From assembly GCF_001595645.1 (NCBI RefSeq), contig NZ_LNKT01000004.1, positions 1 to 61,749 on the forward strand: a stretch of 61,749 nucleotides of DNA. Direction: 5' to 3'. Positions 1 to 8,578 of this stretch are shown here, piece after piece. The position numbers and the translations under genes were made by a program. The notes beneath the pieces were generated by a model. The model ran no database searches and was not told where the DNA came from. It was given only the letters and a program-made list of their open reading frames with translations. How positions within the stretch are numbered: the first letter of the stretch is position 1; the number at the start of each line of letters is the position of its first letter. This DNA comes from Sulfurovum riftiae (GTDB lineage Bacteria > Campylobacterota > Campylobacteria > Campylobacterales > Sulfurovaceae).

Positions 1-37
1 CGTTACGAAGTGGACTTGTTTAGGGAAAAGAGAACTT

Positions 38-72
38 CATTGTTCACTGTTCACTGTACATCGTTCACTGTT
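38..72. repeat. Heptanucleotide tandem repeat tract upstream of 5S rRNA
   Basis: Five consecutive 7-bp units in perfect phase: CATTGTT, CACTGTT, CACTGTA, CATCGTT, CACTGTT. The unit is degenerate but the period is exact. It belongs to the same style of repeat as the tracts at 381-408 and in the rfb genes. Nothing suggests it is transcribed for a protein. Confidence 0.85.
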
Positions 73-139
73 TTAGGCTCTTAACAATACTAAGTAACTC
101 AAAGCTCATAGAGCTGAGAGAGCTAAGGACACACTTGGG

Positions 140-154
140 CTGAGCTTGTCGAAG
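140..154. repeat. CTGAGCYTGTCGAAG interspersed repeat, copy 1
   Basis: The 15-mer CTGAGCTTGTCGAAG recurs with one change (CTGAGCCTGTCGAAG) at 413-427 on the other side of the 5S gene. From memory, very similar short sequences are scattered through intergenic DNA of many unrelated bacteria. Their function is unknown to me. Confidence 0.6.
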
Positions 155-173
155 TCCGTGTTTTTATCTCTCT

Positions 174-290
174 TAGTGGTGGGGCTAGAGGGAGGGTCAT
201 ACCCAGCTCCATTCCGAACCTGGAAGTCAAGCCTCCCATCGCCGATAATACTGCAGGCTACGTCTGTGGGAATGTAGGTCGCTGCCACTT
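174..290 (+). rRNA. rrf: 5S ribosomal RNA
   Basis: About 117 nt with the conserved 5S core CCGAACCTGGAAGTCAAGCC (near 215-232) and the downstream element GCCGATAATACTGC. The ends AGTGGT (175-180) and GCCACT (285-290 region) pair as helix I. The 23S gene is not visible in the 173 bp upstream, so the rest of the rRNA operon lies outside the window or this is a detached copy. Exact ends are approximate by a few bases. Confidence 0.93.
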
Positions 291-380
291 TGAGTTTATA
301 ACTTCTATCTCTTAACGATCAATCAAAAAATCTTTTAATCTTTACTAAAAATGCTTGACATGACTGTCTACTTCTGTCAA

Positions 381-408
381 AATCACTCATCACTCATCAC
401 TCATTACC
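381..408. repeat. Heptanucleotide tandem repeat tract downstream of 5S rRNA
   Basis: Four 7-bp units in phase: AATCACT, CATCACT, CATCACT, CATTACC. Read on the other strand the unit is AGTGATG. The same unit appears at 53951-53975 between rfbD and the following gene, about 53 kb away. Confidence 0.85.
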
Positions 409-412
409 TGTG

Positions 413-427
413 CTGAGCCTGTCGAAG
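413..427. repeat. CTGAGCYTGTCGAAG interspersed repeat, copy 2
   Basis: CTGAGCCTGTCGAAG, same orientation as the copy at 140-154 and differing at one base. It directly follows the heptad tract and precedes the inverted repeat at 432-503. Confidence 0.6.
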
Positions 428-431
428 CATC

Positions 432-503
432 ATTGTAGGGTCGGTTTACCGACCAGACGAAGAGTAAGATACCGGATAATGGTCGATGAACCGACCCTAC
501 AAT
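432..503. repeat. Inverted repeat of the GGTCGGT/ACCGACC family
   Basis: The left arm (432-455, beginning ATTGTAGGGTCGG) is nearly the reverse complement of the right arm (480-503, ending CCGACCCTACAAT). About 24 bp separate them. The left arm also holds its own small palindrome GGTCGGTTTACCGACC. A related palindrome occurs at 28744-28759, and a TGTAGGGTCG fragment at 33045-33053. It resembles a REP- or MITE-like intergenic element; no coding sequence lies inside. Confidence 0.75.
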
Positions 504-625
504 ATTATTATGCTGCTGTAGGATGCTGTCTCCTGACGGCACCATTTAAGAATCCTGATGATTTGTGCCATGAGGGCACGGCACCCTACATAAGCTTTTT
601 TATTGGATGATCACAAAAATCTCAA

Positions 626-3556
626 TTACTCTTTCACTTCATAATGCAGTTTCAGACCCTCTGAGGTCATGACGAAGCCTGATATGATGATCTTCCCTTC
701 ATGTACCAGATTATGGTGTTTTTTACAGAGCGGTATGAGATTGTATTTATGGTTTTTATGGAAGTGCTCTATCTGCCCATCCCTGTTTGCTTCTTTCTGC
801 TCGGCGATATGATGAACATCCTCAACATTGGCATCACAGAGTGCACACTTACTGAGGTAGAGTGATTTGTTATATTTGCTGCTTTTCTGTTTCTGCAGTT
901 TCTTGATGTCGCTCCCGCTATGATTCAGATTCTCTCTAATGGTCTGTGCTGTCTGAAGGAAGGTTTTATCCATATGCAGAGACTTGGCGAATTCCAGACC
1001 GTAAAGACTGTCTCCCTGTCCAAGCTGAAGTATCCGGTTATAGATAAGTGTATCACTGTTCTCGTCATATTTGATGCCCAGATGCAGAAAGATGAGATGT
1101 TTAAGGTTTTGCAGTTGAGAGATATTCCCCAGTTGATGCAGGTGCGTAGCAAAGATGAAGGTCGAACGTAAAGAGATCAGTTTGAGTATGGCACTTGAAA
1201 CAATGGCGAGTGCCGACTCTGTCTCTGTCCCCTGGCTGATCTCATCTCCGAGTACCAATGATTTTTCATCTGCACGATTGAAAATATTTTTGAGTTCAAG
1301 CATCTCAATGGCAAAGGTCGAAAGTCCTTTGTAGAGATTATCTTTGGAGACGATACGGGTAAAAAGCTTGTTGTAAAGTCCGAACCGAAGTTCCACTGCC
1401 GGTACGAAGAACCCTGCCTGTGCAAGGACAACTGAGAGACCGATACTTTTCATCAGAGAGGATTTCCCCGATGAGTTGATACCGTAAAGCAGGACACCGT
1501 AAACATCCTCTCCGTTACTGGCGTTGAGTGTAATGTGATTGTGCGAGGTCGCGTTGTTTTCTCCAAGGAATATATCGTTAGGGACATAGATGCCTCTCTC
1601 ATCATTGGCTTCGATGATGGGGTGGCGCAGCCCGATCGCTTCATAAAAGTTTCCCTCTTCGATGATGGGACGTGAGAGATTCATACTTTTGGAGCACTTG
1701 GCATTGGAGATCGCCACATCGATATTGGCAATGAAGATGATGAGCTTGTCAAGCAGGAGAGAAAAACGGTTCTCGAGCATATCGAGGCTTTCTATGTATC
1801 TCTGTTTGACCAGTGAGACCAGTTTGACCTGTGCCGTCTCATAGGAACGGGTGATCTCTTCAAAAAGCGGTGCCTGTACCTTTACTGCATTCTTGAGATA
1901 TTTATAGTCAAAGTCTTTGAAAAAATGATGTTGGTTGTCAATAGTGACAAAAGAGTTCTTCAATTCTTTTTCAATCAGTGTAAATCTATTCTTTGTCAGG
2001 TTGAGATAGTACCCTTCGCTTTCAAGGTAGCTCACTGTGGCATACCTGGTATTGCCGCTGAAGAGCTTGTCCTTGTCAAAAAGGGCTTCAACATGCTCTG
2101 CCACTCTCTCCATCTTTTCCACTTCGTGTTGCTGCTTTTTGACAATGGTGTCAATAGCAGGGTAGACACCGCTTTTGAAAATGTTGTCATTGATCTGCTC
2201 TATACGGAAGCGGGCACAGATATTGAGTTCGAAGGTCTCTTCAAGTACACCAAGCATCTCTCTGCTCTCATCGAGGAGCCGGCTGTCTATCTCCAGTGCA
2301 TTCTGCTGTGCATCTTCCAGGAGGTTGAGAACGGACTCCAGTGACATAGCGATATAGGTCAGTTCCACAGGGTGGAGTTTTCGCAACTTGATACGTCTGG
2401 CAATACGTTCCAGGTCGTAGATCTGTTTTAGGTGGGTCTCAAAACGGTCGATGTTGGGGAGCAGCTTTTCTGTAAGGTCATAACGCTCTTCCAATAGCGC
2501 TTTGTCACAGACAGGGTTTAGCAGTCTCTCTTTGAGCAAACGTTTACCAAAGGCTGTGGAAGTTTTGTCTATAAGGTCAAGCAGCGTAATGTCAGAAGGG
2601 TCCCTTGAAATGACAGAGAGCTGCTCCATCGCATTGTTGCCGATATACATGTAGCGGCTGTTCCCCAGAAAGACAGGTCTGTTCATCTTCTCGATGATAC
2701 TCTCGTCATGCTCGATGATGAAGTCTATGAGTACAGCCAGAGATTCGGTAGTGTAGGGGTGGCGCTCCAGATCAAGATACTCGATGGCTGAGAGGAAAGA
2801 GTTGATCTCGAAGATACGGGTAAAGAGCTCGTTCTGAAAAACGATCCTGAAACGTTTGGTATTGATGCTGTAGTGCAGGGAACTGAGTTCGAGGTAGTGG
2901 ATGATCCATTCTCTATCGATCTCTTTGCTCTCAAGTGTGATGATCACTTCGGAGGTGTTGTAGGTCTGCAATAGATTGAATGCTTCATCGAGGGCATAGG
3001 TCTTGTCATCACGGGTAGAGTGTATCTCGTTACAGATCGTCTTGCCGGTACTCACGTCGATGGCTGCATAGCCGACAGAGTAGATGCCGCTGTTCTCATC
3101 GATCATCAATGAGACGATATTGTTCTCGCTGGGTTCGCTCAGGTATTCAAAGTTGGTGCCCGGAGAGATGATGTTGGCGACATAGCGTTTGACATTGGGC
3201 ATCTCCCCTTTCTGTTTGACAACGATGATGGTGTACTTCTTGGTGGCGATAAGGCGGGAGAGGTAACGGTCAAGCGAGACGGCAGGCACGCCTGCAAGCA
3301 GAGGGTTGGAGATGGAGTTCTCCAGGATGGCTTTGCTCTTCCTGGTCAACTGGATGTTGAGCAGTTCTGCAATCTCTTTGGCTTTCCCGATCTTGAGATC
3401 ATCGTTGTTCACTTCATAGGTTTCGAAGAAGGTACCGATCTCCATCAATACAAGGGCATCTTTCCCGTACTTCTCTTCAAAATAGCGCTGCAGATCGAAA
3501 TAGACTTCCGTAAGAAGCTTGTTTTTCTGGGAAAGTATCTCTGCTGCTCTGTCCAC
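626..3556 (-). CDS. MutS-family DNA mismatch protein with C-terminal HNH nuclease domain (MutS7 type)
   Basis: A 976-residue MutS ATPase expected to recognise mispaired or damaged DNA. Near the N-terminus the mismatch-reading F-x-E is present (F43-F44-E45). The ATPase has Walker A GINSSGKS at 692-699 and Walker B LVLGDE near 767-772. Residues about 900-960 form an HNH zinc endonuclease module: CALC (904-907), VHH (914-916) and CKKHHNLVH (944-952). As I recall, MutS7 proteins with this fusion occur in Campylobacterota, octocoral mitochondria and giant viruses, and may unite mismatch recognition with strand nicking. The start is GTG with AGAGGG just upstream. It is divergent from rpmI. Nuclease activity is inferred from motifs. 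Confidence 0.92.
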   Translation of the reverse strand: MDRAAEILSQKNKLLTEVYFDLQRYFEEKYGKDALVLMEIGTFFETYEVNNDDLKIGKAKEIAELLNIQLTRKSKAILENSISNPLLAGVPAVSLDRYLSRLIATKKYTIIVVKQKGEMPNVKRYVANIISPGTNFEYLSEPSENNIVSLMIDENSGIYSVGYAAIDVSTGKTICNEIHSTRDDKTYALDEAFNLLQTYNTSEVIITLESKEIDREWIIHYLELSSLHYSINTKRFRIVFQNELFTRIFEINSFLSAIEYLDLERHPYTTESLAVLIDFIIEHDESIIEKMNRPVFLGNSRYMYIGNNAMEQLSVISRDPSDITLLDLIDKTSTAFGKRLLKERLLNPVCDKALLEERYDLTEKLLPNIDRFETHLKQIYDLERIARRIKLRKLHPVELTYIAMSLESVLNLLEDAQQNALEIDSRLLDESREMLGVLEETFELNICARFRIEQINDNIFKSGVYPAIDTIVKKQQHEVEKMERVAEHVEALFDKDKLFSGNTRYATVSYLESEGYYLNLTKNRFTLIEKELKNSFVTIDNQHHFFKDFDYKYLKNAVKVQAPLFEEITRSYETAQVKLVSLVKQRYIESLDMLENRFSLLLDKLIIFIANIDVAISNAKCSKSMNLSRPIIEEGNFYEAIGLRHPIIEANDERGIYVPNDIFLGENNATSHNHITLNASNGEDVYGVLLYGINSSGKSSLMKSIGLSVVLAQAGFFVPAVELRFGLYNKLFTRIVSKDNLYKGLSTFAIEMLELKNIFNRADEKSLVLGDEISQGTETESALAIVSSAILKLISLRSTFIFATHLHQLGNISQLQNLKHLIFLHLGIKYDENSDTLIYNRILQLGQGDSLYGLEFAKSLHMDKTFLQTAQTIRENLNHSGSDIKKLQKQKSSKYNKSLYLSKCALCDANVEDVHHIAEQKEANRDGQIEHFHKNHKYNLIPLCKKHHNLVHEGKIIISGFVMTSEGLKLHYEVKE

Positions 3557-3640
3557 GTATTGCCCTCTTTTTTAATAGTATAGATTTTATCATAAAGCGG
3601 GTTAGAAACATCCTCTTATAAACCTTTCAGATAATTTGGG

Positions 3641-3646
3641 TATAAT
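3641..3646 (+). promoter_or_regulatory. Promoter -10 box for rpmI-rplT
   Basis: A perfect TATAAT preceded by TTTGGG lies 75 bp upstream of the rpmI start codon, in the gap between the divergent mutS7 and rpmI genes. No -35 TTGACA is obvious, as is usual for sigma70 promoters of Campylobacterota. Confidence 0.55.
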
Positions 3647-3720
3647 ACCGTCCCATTTTATGTCGTTAGGTCAATGAAAAAGGTTCTATCGAAATAAAAA
3701 ATTCTATAGGGAGTAAGCAT

Positions 3721-3912
3721 ATGCCAAAAATGAAAAGCGTAAAAGGCGCTGTAAAGCGTTTTAAAGTGAAAAAAAGCGGCAAGATCAAAAGAGGGACTGC
3801 ATATAGAAGTCACATTCTTTCAAAAGTCGACGGTAAACACCACAGACAGATGAGAAGTCCTAAACATGTTGATAAAGCGGATGCGAAGAACATCAAAGAG
3901 ATGATAAATTAA
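3721..3912 (+). CDS. rpmI: 50S ribosomal protein L35
   Basis: A 63-residue, very basic protein of the usual L35 length and sequence, starting MPKMKS and containing KRFKVKKSGKIKR. It is a component of the large ribosomal subunit. A GGGAG ribosome-binding site precedes the ATG. rplT follows 108 bp downstream, the standard L35-L20 pair. infC, often the first gene of this operon, is not adjacent: the gene upstream is the divergent mutS7. Confidence 0.97.
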   Translation: MPKMKSVKGAVKRFKVKKSGKIKRGTAYRSHILSKVDGKHHRQMRSPKHVDKADAKNIKEMIN

Positions 3913-4020
3913 TCATTTCTTGGTTGTTAAGCTATTTCCCCCGATCAGGGGCAAGTTCAAACAGAGAGAATGTTTGACACCGATTCTTAAGATTTTAAAA
4001 AGATAAGGTAAAGGAAAACC

Positions 4021-4377
4021 ATGAGAGTAAAAACTGGTGTTGTTAGACACAGACGTCACAAAAAACTACTAAAACAGGCAAGAGGGTTCTACAGCGGTAG
4101 AAGAAAACACTTCAGAAAAGCGAAAGAGCAACTCGAGCGTTCATTAGTATATGCTTACAGAGATAGAAGACAGAAGAAGAGAGATTTCAGAAAACTCTGG
4201 ATCGTTCGTATCAATGCGGCAGCAAGACTCAATGACTTGAACTATTCAAGATTCATGCACGGTCTTAAGCTTGCGAACATTGAACTTGACAGAAAGATCC
4301 TTGCCGATATGGCAATGAATGCACCTGAAAGTTTTGCAAAAATTGCAGATGCTTCAAAAGCAGCATTGGCAAAATAA
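4021..4377 (+). CDS. rplT: 50S ribosomal protein L20
   Basis: A 118-residue protein of normal length with the L20 signature region (RHRRHKK, then [16 protein letters not shown]). It binds 23S rRNA early in large-subunit assembly, and in other bacteria represses its own operon. AAAGGA lies close upstream of the ATG. The 108-bp gap to rpmI could carry the L20-responsive leader, but I could not show a matching structure by eye. Confidence 0.97.
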   Translation: MRVKTGVVRHRRHKKLLKQARGFYSGRRKHFRKAKEQLERSLVYAYRDRRQKKRDFRKLWIVRINAAARLNDLNYSRFMHGLKLANIELDRKILADMAMNAPESFAKIADASKAALAK

Positions 4378-4396
4378 GTCATCTTGACTATCTTTT

Positions 4397-4414
4397 GAGG
4401 AGCTTCGGCTCCTC
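4397..4414 (+). terminator. Hairpin downstream of rplT
   Basis: GAGGAGCTTCGGCTCCTC forms a perfect 7-bp stem closed by a UUCG-type loop, 19 bp after the rplT stop. It is followed by ATCCCC rather than a T run, so it may be a transcript 3' end stabiliser or a weak terminator. Confidence 0.55.
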
Positions 4415-4482
4415 ATCCCCACATATTTTCTTTCAAATATAAATCCAATACATTTTAATCTTCCATCCTAACAAATTTTTGC

Positions 4483-4488
4483 TACAAT
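4483..4488 (+). promoter_or_regulatory. Extended -10 promoter of the dGTPase-like gene
   Basis: TTTTTGCTACAAT has the extended -10 form TGnTACAAT. It overlaps the upstream-most ATG of the next gene (4487). Transcription would then start near 4495, after that ATG, which argues for the downstream start at 4514. Confidence 0.5.
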
Positions 4489-4513
4489 GGCAAAAACATT
4501 ATTTAGGTATAGC

Positions 4514-5617
4514 ATGCAGCCCTATCAGCGATTTCATACATTCCAGGAAGATTTCAGAGAGCCTTTTGCCCGTGACAGGGACAGGGTACTGCACTGCAGT
4601 TCCTTTCGTAGACTTGAGTACAAGACACAGGTCTTCCTCAACCATGAGGGAGATTACTTCCGTACGCGCCTCACACACTCTCTGGAGGTCAGCCAGATAG
4701 CAAGAACACTTTCTCGGATGCTTGGACTTAATGAAACTCTTTCCGAAGTCATAGCCCTCTCTCATGACCTGGGGCATACCCCTTTTGGCCATGTTGGAGG
4801 AGATGAACTGGACAGATTGCTGAAAGAGGATGGCCGGATACTGGGGTTTGAACACAACTTTCAGTCTTTTCGTGTGCTCACTAAACTGGAGAAGCGCTAC
4901 AAGGAATTCGATGGGCTCAATCTGACCTTCGCGACACTGGAAGGAGTATTGAAACATTCCTATCCCTACAAAAAGCCTTTTTTGGAGAATCTGGATGAAC
5001 GATTTGCACTTGATAGACACCCTTCACTTGAAGCGATGGTCGTAGACCATGCCGATGAGATAGCCTATACGTCCCATGACATTGATGACGGTATCAAATA
5101 CGGGCTCATCACCTTTGAAGATCTGCTGCATGATGAGCTTTGTCTCTGTGTCGACAAAATGGTACAGGAGGAGGGTGTGGCAAGAGAAGAGAAGCTGTAT
5201 CGCCATCGTTTTGTTGCAGGGCTTATTAAGCTCTTAGTGGAAGATTTCATAACCCATTCAAGAGCAGGTGCGAGTGAGTATCGAAAGGAGATGCCTATCT
5301 GTGCAACACTGGATGCACAGGCCCCCTTGCCTGTAGGTTTTTCCAAAGAGAGGGCTACACAGTTGAAGCGCTTGAAGAAACTGTTATTGAAAAAATTGTA
5401 CAAACATCAGCGAATCGCCAGAAAGATGCATGCGGGAAAACAGTGCATCAAAGGCTTGTATAAAGCTTTCAGAGAAGATCAGGATCTGTTGCCTCCAAAT
5501 CAAAAGGCTTTGCTGGAAGTACGAACAAAAGAGAGGGTAATAGCCGACTATATTGCCGACATGACGGATCGTTATGCGATGAAAACCTACCATGAGCTGT
5601 ACGGATTGACGCTCTAA
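4514..5617 (+). CDS. dgt: Deoxyguanosinetriphosphate triphosphohydrolase-like protein (HD domain)
   Basis: A predicted dNTP triphosphohydrolase that removes triphosphate from deoxynucleotides. The HD metal site is complete: H in RLTHSLEV, HD in LSHDLGH, and a later D in HADEIAY. The conserved N-terminal block RFHTFQEDFREPFARDRDR is typical of the bacterial Dgt-like group. From this start it is 367 residues, a normal length for the family. An in-frame ATG at 4487 would add nine residues, but it lies inside a good -10 box, so 4514 is preferred although its ribosome-binding site is weak. The gene is monocistronic between rplT and the porin. Confidence 0.85.
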   Translation: MQPYQRFHTFQEDFREPFARDRDRVLHCSSFRRLEYKTQVFLNHEGDYFRTRLTHSLEVSQIARTLSRMLGLNETLSEVIALSHDLGHTPFGHVGGDELDRLLKEDGRILGFEHNFQSFRVLTKLEKRYKEFDGLNLTFATLEGVLKHSYPYKKPFLENLDERFALDRHPSLEAMVVDHADEIAYTSHDIDDGIKYGLITFEDLLHDELCLCVDKMVQEEGVAREEKLYRHRFVAGLIKLLVEDFITHSRAGASEYRKEMPICATLDAQAPLPVGFSKERATQLKRLKKLLLKKLYKHQRIARKMHAGKQCIKGLYKAFREDQDLLPPNQKALLEVRTKERVIADYIADMTDRYAMKTYHELYGLTL

Positions 5618-5702
5618 GACATACTAAAACCATTAACTTTTTATTTACTTATAAAAGTTAGTTGTACAGCTTATAAAATACCGAAAACCCCCAATATGTC
5701 GT

Positions 5703-5708
5703 TATAAT
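5703..5708 (+). promoter_or_regulatory. Possible -10 box upstream of the porin gene
   Basis: TATAAT in the context GTCGTTATAATTTAG, 131 bp before the porin ATG. If used, it leaves a long AT-rich 5' leader containing several TTGTTAAT-like words. The choice of promoter in this 220-bp gap is uncertain. Confidence 0.4.
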
Positions 5709-5838
5709 TTAGATAATTTCATATTAAATCATTTTAAATATTGTTAATTCTTTGTTAATTTAAGGTTAGACTTAAGTTTATTGTTTTAAACTGTATTTAC
5801 ATGTTTTTTGGACAAACATAAAAATCAAAGGAGTAAAC

Positions 5839-7395
5839 ATGAAAAAGATTGTATCTTTGTCAGTAATGGCAGCGGCAGCTACAAGCTTTGCATTCGGTTC
5901 TACAGCAGACGACATCGCAAACCTTCAAGCTCAAATCGATAAACTAAAAACAAAGCAGGGGAAAATCAATGCCCAATCTGCAAACGATAACATTAAATGG
6001 GGTGTAGACTTCAGAACAGCGTATGACAATATCAATTACGATATGGCAAACGGAACTTCAGTAGGTAATGATTCACTTCTCAGTATGAGACTCTGGTTGA
6101 ATATGGCGTATGCTCCGGATGAGCACAACGTATTCAAGGGTCAGCTTTCTATGAACAAAGCGTTTGGTGCTGATTTTGGTCCAAACAATGGCCAAATGGG
6201 AAGTAGAGCATTTTCTATGGGTGGTATGTTTGACTGGACTGGAAATGAAGCACTTACAGACAATAACCTGAAAGTCAGACAGGCATACTGGTTGTATCTT
6301 GGAGACAAAGCATTCGGTGCTGATATTCCATGGACATTCTCAATCGGTAGAAGGCCTTCTACTAACGGTTTCCTTGCAAACCTCAGAGAAGATGATGCAG
6401 CACAGTCTCCACTTGCTCACGTAATCAACGTTGAATTCGATGGTCTCTCTTCAAAGCTTGATCTTTCAAATGTGACAGGTGTACCTGGCATGTCTTTCAA
6501 AGTATGTCTTGGATATGGTGCTACAAATGCAGCACCTCTTTTTACAAATGCTACACCGTATGCAGATAATCAAAATGATCTTGATGATATCAAATTGGGT
6601 GGATTCATTTTCGAACCATACAATGATGGTCAGTTTATTGTAAAAACAACATGGTACAAAGCGTTTGACCTTCCAGGTCAGCAAAGCCCACTCAATCCGA
6701 ATTTTGATGGAAACTTCCACCAGTTTGGTGATATGCAGGGTGCAGCACTTTCTGTATTGGTTGACGGGTTGACCGAAGACGGTTACTTTGCAGATGCAAA
6801 AGTATTCGGTTCATTCGCATGGAGTAAATCTATGCCGTATACAGGTTCAATGATGATGGGTTCACCAGATGATGAAACAGGTACTTCCTGGTGGGTTGGA
6901 ACACAGCTTCCAGTCGTAGAAGGCGGAGTATTCGGTCTTGAGTATAACCATGGTTCAGAATTCTGGAGACCATTCACATATGCTGAAGACACTATGATCG
7001 GTTCAAAGATCGCTGCACGTGGTGATGCATGGGAAGCCTACTTCACATACCAGATCAATGATGCATTGAGCCTCCAGGCAAGATACACAGATATCTCTTA
7101 TGACTATACAGGAAGTAACGGATTCTTCGGTAACTACTCTGGTGCTTCTATGAAAATTGATGATATCAAAGATGGTGCGGCTATGTGGTCACAGCTTGGA
7201 GGAACTCAGGACCCTACATCTGGACAAACTGTATATATGAATCTTGCACAAATGATGCAAATGGACCCTATGGATCCAGCAACACAAGAAGCTCTTATGC
7301 CACAAGTTCAACAAATGGGTATGGCAGCAGCATTTGCTCCAAATATTGTTGAAGCAGCACAAGACTTCAGAATCTACCTTAGATATAGATTCTAA
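5839..7395 (+). CDS. Outer-membrane porin-like protein, DUF3373 family
   Basis: A 518-residue exported protein. A signal peptide covers about residues 1-20 (MKKIVSLSVMAAAATSFAFG). A short coiled coil (DIANLQAQIDKLKTK) follows, then a long region of alternating beta strands ending in RYRF. The terminal phenylalanine is the usual outer-membrane beta-barrel assembly signal. The pattern fits the DUF3373 porins common in Campylobacterota. The substrate is unknown. It has AAAGGAG as ribosome-binding site, a long upstream region and a hairpin right after the stop, so it is probably a highly expressed single gene. Codon use looks like that of the neighbouring genes. Confidence 0.8.
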   Translation: MKKIVSLSVMAAAATSFAFGSTADDIANLQAQIDKLKTKQGKINAQSANDNIKWGVDFRTAYDNINYDMANGTSVGNDSLLSMRLWLNMAYAPDEHNVFKGQLSMNKAFGADFGPNNGQMGSRAFSMGGMFDWTGNEALTDNNLKVRQAYWLYLGDKAFGADIPWTFSIGRRPSTNGFLANLREDDAAQSPLAHVINVEFDGLSSKLDLSNVTGVPGMSFKVCLGYGATNAAPLFTNATPYADNQNDLDDIKLGGFIFEPYNDGQFIVKTTWYKAFDLPGQQSPLNPNFDGNFHQFGDMQGAALSVLVDGLTEDGYFADAKVFGSFAWSKSMPYTGSMMMGSPDDETGTSWWVGTQLPVVEGGVFGLEYNHGSEFWRPFTYAEDTMIGSKIAARGDAWEAYFTYQINDALSLQARYTDISYDYTGSNGFFGNYSGASMKIDDIKDGAAMWSQLGGTQDPTSGQTVYMNLAQMMQMDPMDPATQEALMPQVQQMGMAAAFAPNIVEAAQDFRIYLRYRF

Positions 7396-7402
7396 GAACT
7401 AT

Positions 7403-7422
7403 GAAGAGACTATTGTCTCTTC
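7403..7422 (+). terminator. Hairpin after the porin gene
   Basis: GAAGAGAC TATT GTCTCTTC is a perfect 8-bp stem with a 4-base loop, starting 8 bp after the porin stop codon. No proper T run follows, so termination strength is uncertain. Confidence 0.6.
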
Positions 7423-7423
7423 G

Positions 7424-7545
7424 TAATTGGTTATTGGTATATTGGTCACGGGGATCTTCCCTTGATCTGGTGTACCGATACCAACTTTCTCTTCCCCCAA
7501 TCAAGAAATACAAATTGACAATAACCCCAATTCACAATCCCCCCA
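7424..7545. repeat. Degenerate heptad-like repeats in a 398-bp intergenic region
   Basis: The region between the porin and the DUF302 gene (7396-7793) has no credible gene. It contains TAATTGG, TTATTGG, TATATTGG (7424-7445), and further on ACCCCAA, TTCACAA, TCCCCCC (7524-7544). The period is about 7 bp with C/G-rich units like those in rfbB. The match is weaker than at the other tracts. A low-quality open frame at 7401-7607 only reflects these repeats. Confidence 0.5.
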
Positions 7546-7715
7546 CTTTTCTTTTTTGCACGTACCATAAACCTACAATTACTCCATATTCCTCTCTTTC
7601 AGTTTAACTTATGCACTATAGCAATTAAACTGTTTAATAAATATACTTTTGTTCATATTCTCTCTTCTTTATTTTATTTTTCAATTTATATATATTGGAT
7701 TAAAAAAAGTTCGGT

Positions 7716-7721
7716 TATAAT
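7716..7721 (+). promoter_or_regulatory. Promoter -10 box of the DUF302 gene
   Basis: TATAAT in the context TTCGGTTATAATGAATCC, 73 bp upstream of the ATG at 7794. The sequence upstream is strongly AT-rich with T runs, the usual arrangement for Campylobacterota promoters. This may be the first promoter of the sulfur-oxidation island. Confidence 0.55.
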
Positions 7722-7793
7722 GAATCCAGAAATTATAGTGGGTTGACATTTGAGTAATGCAACAATGCAATAATCATAATTGAAAGGGGAAAA

Positions 7794-8384
7794 ATGAATA
7801 TCTTAAAAAGTATTCTTGCCTTTATAGGTGCAGTAATCATCATTGCAGCAATAGCTGTCTATGTGAAATTTGATCTTGGAGATAAGTTGGAGAAAGCTTC
7901 AAAGCTTGATCCTAAGGCAATGGGAGCGTATATGACAATGTTTGATGCTGTACTTACTACGGGTAAAGCTACAGATGCAATGGTCAGAAGAGTAAAGATC
8001 GATCCGGATGTTCCTACAGAGGATGTGGTTGAAGCTATGAAAAGTATTGCTACTGATGCAAACATGGTTCAGGTCGGTGATTCACATATGTCTGACAAGT
8101 CGATCAAAGATGGCAAAGGCAATAGATATATAAGAATATTACACTACTGCAGTCCAAGTATTGCAAAAGAGTTTATTGACTATTCTTTGGCATTTGGTGC
8201 TTTTATGCCATGCCGGATTCTTATTGTAGAAGACGACAATGGAGACAGATGGCTCATTACTATGGCAATGGAACTCATGCTGTTTGGTGGACATACATTA
8301 CCTCCAGAGATGATGAAGAAAGCAGAACATGTCAGAAGTACCATGTACAAAATGATGGATCTTGGGGCAAAAGGTGACTTTTAA
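7794..8384 (+). CDS. DUF302-family membrane-anchored protein
   Basis: A 196-residue protein with one N-terminal membrane segment (about 5-27), so the rest probably faces the periplasm. The C-terminal half resembles DUF302: a YCSPSIAKEFI segment and the core MPCRILIVED with its cysteine. The biochemical role of DUF302 is not established to my knowledge. It is preceded by GAAAGGGG and its own promoter. It stands first in the sulfur-oxidation region, 195 bp ahead of a cytochrome c and SQR gene pair. A tandem DUF302 protein closes the same region at 17273-18214, which suggests a shared role in periplasmic sulfur metabolism. Confidence 0.7.
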   Translation: MNILKSILAFIGAVIIIAAIAVYVKFDLGDKLEKASKLDPKAMGAYMTMFDAVLTTGKATDAMVRRVKIDPDVPTEDVVEAMKSIATDANMVQVGDSHMSDKSIKDGKGNRYIRILHYCSPSIAKEFIDYSLAFGAFMPCRILIVEDDNGDRWLITMAMELMLFGGHTLPPEMMKKAEHVRSTMYKMMDLGAKGDF

Positions 8385-8512
8385 ATCTTATTAACGTACA
8401 AGAAAGATTTATTAGTTTAATTACAGTGAAGTATGTAAGTTACTAAAAGAAATATTTTTGAACTTAATTGCAAATTTTGATCAATCAACTTTACAATTAA
8501 TAAAAAAAGTAT

Positions 8513-8518
8513 TATACT
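8513..8518 (+). promoter_or_regulatory. Possible -10 box upstream of the cytochrome c-SQR genes
   Basis: TATACT in the context AAAAAAGTATTATACTCGG, 61 bp upstream of the cytochrome start at 8579. The upstream DNA is AT-rich. A separate promoter here would drive the cytochrome-SQR-sox genes independently of the DUF302 gene. Confidence 0.45.
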
Positions 8519-8578
8519 CGGTAACTAGAGTTTGTTTTCAAATGGATGAAAATAAAAAATTTAAAAACAAGGGTTAAG

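Larger units (their letters stand above)
291..625. other. Repeat-rich intergenic region between 5S and mutS7
   Basis: This 335-bp stretch has no credible gene. It contains a heptad tract (381-408), the second CTGAGCYTGTCGAAG copy (413-427), a long inverted repeat (432-503) and a small hairpin with arms GTGCC/GGCAC (565-579). A short open frame at 410-610 simply runs across these repeats and has no protein-like character. Confidence 0.7.

Noticed and set aside
1-173. 3' end of 23S rRNA upstream of the 5S gene
   Set aside because: I could not find the conserved end of 23S rRNA; the region holds a heptad tract and unremarkable spacer.
106-288. Open frame of 60 codons on the minus strand
   Set aside because: It lies across the 5S rRNA gene and has no protein-like features.
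410-610. Open frame of 66 codons on the plus strand
   Set aside because: It runs through the intergenic inverted repeat and other repeats, without ribosome-binding site or recognisable domain.
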